Of a DNA stretch of 12,653 nucleotides, positions 8,290 to 12,653 are shown piece by piece. Within the stretch, counting starts at the first letter, position 1, and each line of letters starts with the position of its first letter. Origin of the DNA: Planctomycetaceae bacterium (GTDB taxonomy: Bacteria; Planctomycetota; Planctomycetia; Planctomycetales; Planctomycetaceae); contig JAGQQT010000059.1 of assembly GCA_020426065.1 (NCBI GenBank), forward strand, positions 1-12,653, given 5' to 3'. Under the pieces are notes generated by a model. It was not told the origin of the DNA and did no database searches. It saw only the letters and a list, made by a program, of their open reading frames with translations. The position numbers and the translations under genes are program-made.

Positions 8290-8964
8290 TTGAATACCAG
8301 TGACTTTCTGCAGGCCCTGAAAAATCGCGAGCCAGAAGCGATTCGGCATCTGAATGAATCGTTGCTGCCTGCCGTCTGGCGCCTGGCGTTTCATCAGGTA
8401 CATCAGGATTCCCATCTGGCAGAAGACATTGTCAGCGAAACGGTTGTTCAGTTGATTCGGGCAGTTGAGGTCGAGACACAGATTGAAAATCCGGCCGCCT
8501 GGATGCGTGCGGTTGTGCGAAACAAAGTGGCAGATCACATTCGAGCGGCAGCTCGGGTCCGTCATCTGCTGAAGAATGTTCCGGCTGAGCAAGCCACTGA
8601 GCCTGTCGGGGAGCAGGAGCAGATCCTGCAGGAATCCCGGGCCGAGGTCCGGCAGGCCATGGATAGTCTCCCCGAGCACTATCAAATGGTTCTGGAATGG
8701 AAGTATGTGGAGCATCGCAGTGTGGAATTCATTGCGGAGCAAATGAAGGCGACCACCAAGAGTGTGGAATCCATGCTGTTTCGGGCTCGTCGGGAGTTGC
8801 GGAAAACACTCGAAGGGCTGGCAAAGCAGCAACAGCATGAAGGGGCTCGTCGGGCCGTCTGTACTGACAAAAGTGCAGATAATTGTCCCCGACGTACAGC
8901 GGAACCGGTGGCCACCAAGAGTGTGCAGTCGGTTCCGGCTGGTCGATCCAGGTCGCAATCGTAA
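8290..8964 (+). CDS. ECF-type RNA polymerase sigma factor (sigma-70 family)
   Basis: A 224-residue extracytoplasmic-function sigma factor that directs RNA polymerase to a small regulon. Sigma region 2 spans about residues 25-92, with the core-binding helix around AEDIVSETVVQLIRA (44-58) and the -10 recognition part NPAAWMRAVVRNKVADHIRA (67-86). A linker of about 25 residues follows. Region 4 spans about 119-177, with LPEHYQMVLEWKYVE and the helix-turn-helix VEFIAEQMKATTKSVESMLF. The tail from 178 to 224 is beyond the usual family end; it is basic and Ser-rich and holds two cysteines (191 and 199). Translation starts at TTG 8290, with GAGGG 5 bases upstream. The next gene encodes a membrane protein with an anti-sigma-like N-terminus, which suggests its activity is held at the membrane. 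It is divergent from the giant exported gene. Family assignment is firm; its signal and regulon are unknown. Confidence 0.95.
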   Translation: MNTSDFLQALKNREPEAIRHLNESLLPAVWRLAFHQVHQDSHLAEDIVSETVVQLIRAVEVETQIENPAAWMRAVVRNKVADHIRAAARVRHLLKNVPAEQATEPVGEQEQILQESRAEVRQAMDSLPEHYQMVLEWKYVEHRSVEFIAEQMKATTKSVESMLFRARRELRKTLEGLAKQQQHEGARRAVCTDKSADNCPRRTAEPVATKSVQSVPAGRSRSQS

Positions 8965-8979
8965 AAGGTAAACAGGGTC

Positions 8980-9001
8980 AGGAGGCTCGGCATTCAGCCG
9001 A
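8980..9001 (+). other. Orphan AGGAGG followed by a small hairpin in the sigma/anti-sigma gap
   Basis: In the 66-base gap a perfect AGGAGG (8980-8985) is followed by a 5-bp stem TCGGC-ATTCA-GCCGA (8987-9001). No ATG, GTG or TTG stands at the right distance; an ATT six bases on opens only four codons before TGA. The next gene's frame is closed upstream by that TGA at 9004-9006. It could be a translation-control element or chance. Confidence 0.3.
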
Positions 9002-9030
9002 ATTGATTCGAGGTTGAATCCAACTGGGAG

Positions 9031-11655
9031 ATGGTTTTACCGCTCATTATGGCAAACGAATTTGAACAACATGGATTCGGTGATCCTGAAGAGGGTTATA
9101 TGGACGAATCATATCCGCTGGATTCACAGGATCCGCAGGCTCTGGCAATCGACGAGCGGGAAGATCCTTTGCTGGAGCAGCTGCTGGTGGATGCATTCGC
9201 TGTGCCGGAAATCCCGCGCTCTTTGAATCGTCGGATTGAGGCGGTTGTGCAACAGGAATGGGGTGTGAAACTCACCACATCTGATCAGCATGATCCGCCC
9301 GCAAAAACGGCAACTCGTCGTCTAAGCCGTTTCTTGCCAGTGGCTGTGGCTGGTCTCATGCTGGCTGTTGGTGTCATGCTGTTTCAGCAGGCTGTGGAGT
9401 GTCGGGCCTGGGCTGCACTGGTAACGCAATTCAAGACGCAGGATCTGGTTGAGGTACGATCCGAAGATTCTGTTCGCTGGCTCAATCTGAAAGCGGGTTT
9501 GCTGGGAGAAGAGCATCCCCGGAGCATGACAATCGTCAATCTTCGTGAACGCATCATCATGACCTGCGAGCGGGCAACCGCCTCGGCTGTGCGGAAAGTT
9601 CAGCTGGAGCAGAATCAACTGGATGAGCAATCTTTACTGGTTGGCTTTCTGGCAGGCCCCCAGGACTGGACGACTTTTGCCGGTCTTTCCTCCTCCTTGC
9701 GAGCTGTTCAGGAAAAGAAAATCCAGCCCCGGGATGGGAAGTCCCCGGAGCGGCTCGCTGTTCGATTTCAGCGCAATCAGGCACCAGATCTGGAGCTTGA
9801 GTTTCTCTTTGATTCGGGTGATTCGCTTCCTTCCGCCTGTGAAGTACGTGAAGACAAGGCTGGTGGTGTGAATCTGCTTGCGTCACTGGATTATGATTCC
9901 GCAGGCGATTCTGAAATGAAGCAGCTTGTCAAAAATGGCACGGTTGCTGAAGCGGAACTGCTGGCCATGAGGAGCCCGGATACTCCCGCCACCAAAATTG
10001 CCTTGAAGCCGGATCGGCCCGATGCCAATTTGCCCATCAAAACAACAAATCTGCCACACCCGGACAAAAACAGTCTGACTCCCAAGCAGACGGACACCGT
10101 GGCCTCATTGTATGAACTGCCTCCCGCCAGTTGGGGCAGCGTTGCTCTGCGTCCGGTTCAGCCAGTTGTTCAGGAAGTCCAGGATCTGAATCAGAAAATG
10201 CAAGCCGTCTGGACTGCACAGGGGTTGACTCCCGTCGGGCAGGCAGCTGAAGAAGAAATGATGCGGCGAGCCTATCTGGATCTGATCGGTCGGATTCCAA
10301 CTGTTACGGAAGCTCGCGATTACCTGAATGATTCTGGAGCGGATCGTTATGAGCGACTGGTGGACCGGTTGCTGGCCAGTCCGGATCATGCCTCTCATCT
10401 GGCAGCAGTCTGGCGGTCATTCCTGATTCCCGAAGGAGTGGATCTGTCTGCCTTTGGTGGTGTGGCGGAGTTTGATCGCTGGCTTTCGGAGCAGTTTGCT
10501 ACAGGAAAGCCTTACAGTGAAATCGTCAGAAACCTGATCCTGGCGGAAGGGCGTTTGTCCCGATCCGGCCCACTGCTGTTTTATTCCGCCGTCAAACTGA
10601 ATGCGGAAGAACTGGCCTCACGGACATCGCGAGTCTTCCTGGGAATGCGGCTCGAATGTGCACAATGTCACGATCATCCCTTTGAGCCCTGGACGCAGAA
10701 TGATTTCTGGGGACTGGCGGCGTTCTATGCCCAGATTTCCCGACCTCGTGGCGAATTGCAGGCGGTCTCTTCTGTGATGCGGGTCAGCGATATCGATCAC
10801 GGGGATGTGATGATGCCCGGGCAGGATGTCAAAGTAGCTCCCCGGTTTCTGGGAGCCGGGACCGATGTCGAAATCGAGGCTGGAGAATCTCGGCGGAAGC
10901 TGCTGGCTGACTGGCTGACTTCCCAGGAGAATCCTTATTTCGCCCGTGCCACCGTGAACCGGGTCTGGGGGCATCTGTTTGGTCGGGCCTTCGTCAATCC
11001 GATGGATGATTTCGGAGTTCAGCACAAACCACTGGCCCCAGAGATCCTGGAATTTCTGGCCGAACGTTTTGTTTCGACCAATTATGACCTGCAGGATCTG
11101 TTCCGTACCATAGCCCTGTCACAGCCTTATCGACTGGCCAGTGGAGCGGCGGATTTCGATGAAAAGCGGGAGCAGTACTTCGCTCAGATGACCGTGAAAA
11201 CATTGACCGCTGCCCAGATGTATGACTGTATTCTAATTGCCACCATGCTGGATGGCCGTGATGGCCAGGCTGAAGCCTTCGGTGTGACCGATCGGATTGG
11301 CAATACCCAGCGGGATCAGTTCATTCAGGAATTCCATACGCCCGCTGGAGAGCAGGCCACTTATCATGGTGGCATACCACAGGCTCTGACGCTGATGAAT
11401 GGAGGCCTGATTGATGGAGCGACAGGGTTGCAGAAGAGTGGGTTGTTGAATTCGCTGGAAGCACCTTTCTTCAGCGATCAGGAACGACTGGAAATTCTGT
11501 TCCTGGCGACACTTTCCCGTCGGCCCACCGCTTCTGAGCAGGGATTGTTTGAAGAGATGATCCGGGCAGATCTCCCGAATGAAGAACGACGCGAGAACCT
11601 GGCGGATCTGTTGTGGGCGTTGTTGAACAGTGCTGAATTTACGATGAATCATTAA
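9031..11655 (+). CDS. Membrane protein fusing an anti-sigma-like N-terminal half to PSCyt2 (DUF1549) and PSD1 (DUF1553) domains
   Basis: 874 residues. Residues 1-100 are hydrophilic, with DPLLEQLLVDAFAVPEIPRS (45-64), like the short cytoplasmic part of planctomycete anti-sigma proteins. One membrane span, FLPVAVAGLMLAVGVMLF, lies at 101-118. Residues about 120-290 form an unassigned periplasmic domain and about 310-370 a Pro-rich linker. DUF1549 spans about 380-570 and contains ECAQCHDHPFEPW, with a CXXCH c-type heme motif at Cys543-Cys546-His547. DUF1553 spans about 620-870 (LADWLTSQENPYFARATVNR, NPMDDFG, LTAAQMYD) and ends with the family-typical NSAEF near the C-terminus. Such proteins normally carry an N-terminal PSCyt1 cytochrome or a signal peptide; here an anti-sigma-like anchor takes its place. 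Start choice is uncertain: 9031 has GGGAG touching it and no spacing, 9049 has none, and ATG 9100 has GAGGG with 4 bases. It sits 66 bases after the sigma gene and 24 before the DUF1501 gene. The family role is unknown; the redox role is inference. Confidence 0.9.
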   Translation: MVLPLIMANEFEQHGFGDPEEGYMDESYPLDSQDPQALAIDEREDPLLEQLLVDAFAVPEIPRSLNRRIEAVVQQEWGVKLTTSDQHDPPAKTATRRLSRFLPVAVAGLMLAVGVMLFQQAVECRAWAALVTQFKTQDLVEVRSEDSVRWLNLKAGLLGEEHPRSMTIVNLRERIIMTCERATASAVRKVQLEQNQLDEQSLLVGFLAGPQDWTTFAGLSSSLRAVQEKKIQPRDGKSPERLAVRFQRNQAPDLELEFLFDSGDSLPSACEVREDKAGGVNLLASLDYDSAGDSEMKQLVKNGTVAEAELLAMRSPDTPATKIALKPDRPDANLPIKTTNLPHPDKNSLTPKQTDTVASLYELPPASWGSVALRPVQPVVQEVQDLNQKMQAVWTAQGLTPVGQAAEEEMMRRAYLDLIGRIPTVTEARDYLNDSGADRYERLVDRLLASPDHASHLAAVWRSFLIPEGVDLSAFGGVAEFDRWLSEQFATGKPYSEIVRNLILAEGRLSRSGPLLFYSAVKLNAEELASRTSRVFLGMRLECAQCHDHPFEPWTQNDFWGLAAFYAQISRPRGELQAVSSVMRVSDIDHGDVMMPGQDVKVAPRFLGAGTDVEIEAGESRRKLLADWLTSQENPYFARATVNRVWGHLFGRAFVNPMDDFGVQHKPLAPEILEFLAERFVSTNYDLQDLFRTIALSQPYRLASGAADFDEKREQYFAQMTVKTLTAAQMYDCILIATMLDGRDGQAEAFGVTDRIGNTQRDQFIQEFHTPAGEQATYHGGIPQALTLMNGGLIDGATGLQKSGLLNSLEAPFFSDQERLEILFLATLSRRPTASEQGLFEEMIRADLPNEERRENLADLLWALLNSAEFTMNH
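9091..9095 (+). promoter_or_regulatory. Possible internal ribosome binding site, alternative start 9100
   Basis: GAGGG, 4 bases before an in-frame ATG at 9100. It is the only well-spaced site near the beginning of the fusion gene. Starting there would shorten the protein by 23 residues without touching the anti-sigma-like motif or the membrane span. Confidence 0.4.
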
Positions 11656-11679
11656 TCCCTGTCTGGAAGGACCAGAGCG

Positions 11680-12653
11680 ATGTTGAGTGAGAACTCGTTC
11701 TCAAGACGACGAATGATGTCGACACTGGCTGCCGGACTGGGCGGATGCAGTGTCAGTGGCTGGTTTCCGGCATTTGCCAGGGAAGCGGCTGCTCATCCGG
11801 AGCGCAAGCGTCACTGCATTCTGTTGTGGATGAGTGGCGGCCCCGCTCAAACCGACACCTTTGACATGAAACCCGATCATGCCAACGGCGGAGAGTTCAA
11901 GGAAATCCAGACGAGTACTCCGGGACTGCGTTTCAGTGAGCATCTTCCGCGGTTGGCCAAACAGGGCGAACATCTGGCTGTCCTGCGCGGATTGAGTACC
12001 AAGGAAGGGGATCATGGCCGCGGTACCTATCTGATGCGGACTGGTTATCGGCCAATGGGGCCGCTCGCCTATCCCAGTCTGGGTGCGAGTGTTGCCAATC
12101 AGGTCGGCGCTACTGATTTGACCTTGCCTTCCAATGTGAGTATCGGTTCGTTTCGAGCATTTAATCAGGATGCGTTTGGACCTGGCTTTCTGGGGCCTCG
12201 ATTCAGTCCTTTGTTTGTGGGAGCGTCTGATGTGCCTGGCAATAATGCCATGGGGCAGGGCGGATTTGCTGAGTTGAAGGTGCAATCGCTGGATCGTCCT
12301 GATCGGATTACGGAAGCCCGGATGGAGAAACGGCTCAAGATCTGGTCGGATCTGCAGAGCCAGTTTTTGAAGACGCGTACCAGCGGGGCACCCAAATCGC
12401 ATAATACGGTCTATGAATCCGCACTCACGTTGATGAAAAGTGAAGATGCCACCGTGTTCGATTTATCCCAGGAATCCGAAGCCGTTCGGGAGCGTTATGG
12501 GCGCTCGGTATTTGGTCAGGGATGTCTGTTGGCGCGGAGACTGGTGGAACGGGGTGTGCCATTTGTTGAGGTTTCTCTGGGAACAAACAGTGGGGGAGTT
12601 GGCTGGGATACCCATGCTGACAATTTCAATGCGGTTCGAAATCTGTCTACTCA
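11680..12653 (+). CDS. DUF1501 family exported protein, 3'-truncated by the window edge
   Basis: The first 324 residues of a DUF1501 protein; the family belongs near the alkaline phosphatase/sulfatase fold and usually runs to 430-480 residues, so roughly a quarter to a third is missing. Its biochemical role is not established. The start has GGAAGG 9 bases upstream. An N-terminal twin-arginine signal is visible: SRRRMMS at 8-14, then a Gly/Ala-rich hydrophobic stretch and a possible AFA cleavage site near 31-33. Cys23 in LGGC could be read as a lipobox, but it lies inside the usual signal region and I do not favour that. Family blocks: CILLWMSGGPAQTDTFDMKP at 46-65, EHLPRLAKQ, LRGLSTKEGDHGRG, and GWDTHADNF at 308-316. 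It follows the DUF1549/DUF1553 gene by 24 bases, the standard planctomycete pairing, so it is probably co-transcribed with the sigma and fusion genes. The frame remains open to the last base. Confidence 0.94.
   Translation, partial: MLSENSFSRRRMMSTLAAGLGGCSVSGWFPAFAREAAAHPERKRHCILLWMSGGPAQTDTFDMKPDHANGGEFKEIQTSTPGLRFSEHLPRLAKQGEHLAVLRGLSTKEGDHGRGTYLMRTGYRPMGPLAYPSLGASVANQVGATDLTLPSNVSIGSFRAFNQDAFGPGFLGPRFSPLFVGASDVPGNNAMGQGGFAELKVQSLDRPDRITEARMEKRLKIWSDLQSQFLKTRTSGAPKSHNTVYESALTLMKSEDATVFDLSQESEAVRERYGRSVFGQGCLLARRLVERGVPFVEVSLGTNSGGVGWDTHADNFNAVRNLST

Noticed and set aside
8008..8958. 316-codon open frame on the minus strand
   Set aside because: It covers the ECF sigma gene antisense and the divergent intergenic region; its composition is unlike a protein and no motif is seen.
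8821..8964. Frameshift at the end of the sigma gene producing a false tail
   Set aside because: The other frames over this stretch offer no better sigma-like continuation, and region 4 is already complete before it.
11701..12402. 233-codon open frame on the minus strand
   Set aside because: It is antisense to the DUF1501 gene, which has clear family blocks on the plus strand.

Overview
The window looks like chromosomal DNA from a planctomycete. The evidence is a set of families that are hallmarks of that phylum: a sulfatase, a PSCyt2/PSD1 (DUF1549/DUF1553) protein followed by a DUF1501 protein, an ECF sigma factor beside them, and a very large secreted protein resembling DUF1583. Most genes lack strong Shine-Dalgarno sites and spacing is loose, as is usual there. 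Genus cannot be fixed from the sequence alone. No tRNA, rRNA, CRISPR array, insertion sequence or phage gene was seen.

Layout. (1) 1-1548, plus: the 3' part of a secreted-type sulfatase with an extra C-terminal beta-rich domain; its 5' end, including the formylglycine site, lies outside the window. (2) 1564-2022, minus: a complete NADAR/YbiA-like N-glycosidase, convergent with the sulfatase. (3) 2229-2564, plus: a small unrecognised helical protein, divergent from NADAR. (4) 2591-8011, minus: one 1806-residue exported protein with a signal peptide, two tandem copies of a roughly 580-residue helical plus beta-sandwich unit, a third beta-sandwich domain, and a TolB/WD40-like propeller at the C-terminus. 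(5) 8012-8289: a 278-base divergent intergenic region. (6) 8290-12653, plus: an apparent three-gene operon of an ECF sigma factor (TTG start), a membrane protein in which an anti-sigma-like N-terminal half is fused to DUF1549 and DUF1553 domains with one CXXCH heme-type motif, and a Tat-exported DUF1501 protein cut off by the window end.

How the genes may work together. The sigma factor and the next gene form a pair whose order fits sigma/anti-sigma. The second protein is predicted to have a short cytoplasmic N-terminus, one membrane span near residues 101-118 and a long periplasmic part, so the predicted sigma-binding side and the predicted cytochrome/PSD1 side sit on opposite faces of one membrane in a single chain. 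The DUF1501 gene follows after 24 bases, which is the common planctomycete PSD1-DUF1501 pairing. The divergently transcribed giant protein shares the intergenic region with the sigma gene and may be a target of it. This is the best candidate for a little-described system here; the link between sigma control and the cytochrome-like enzyme is inference. The sulfatase, NADAR gene and small gene look like unrelated neighbours.
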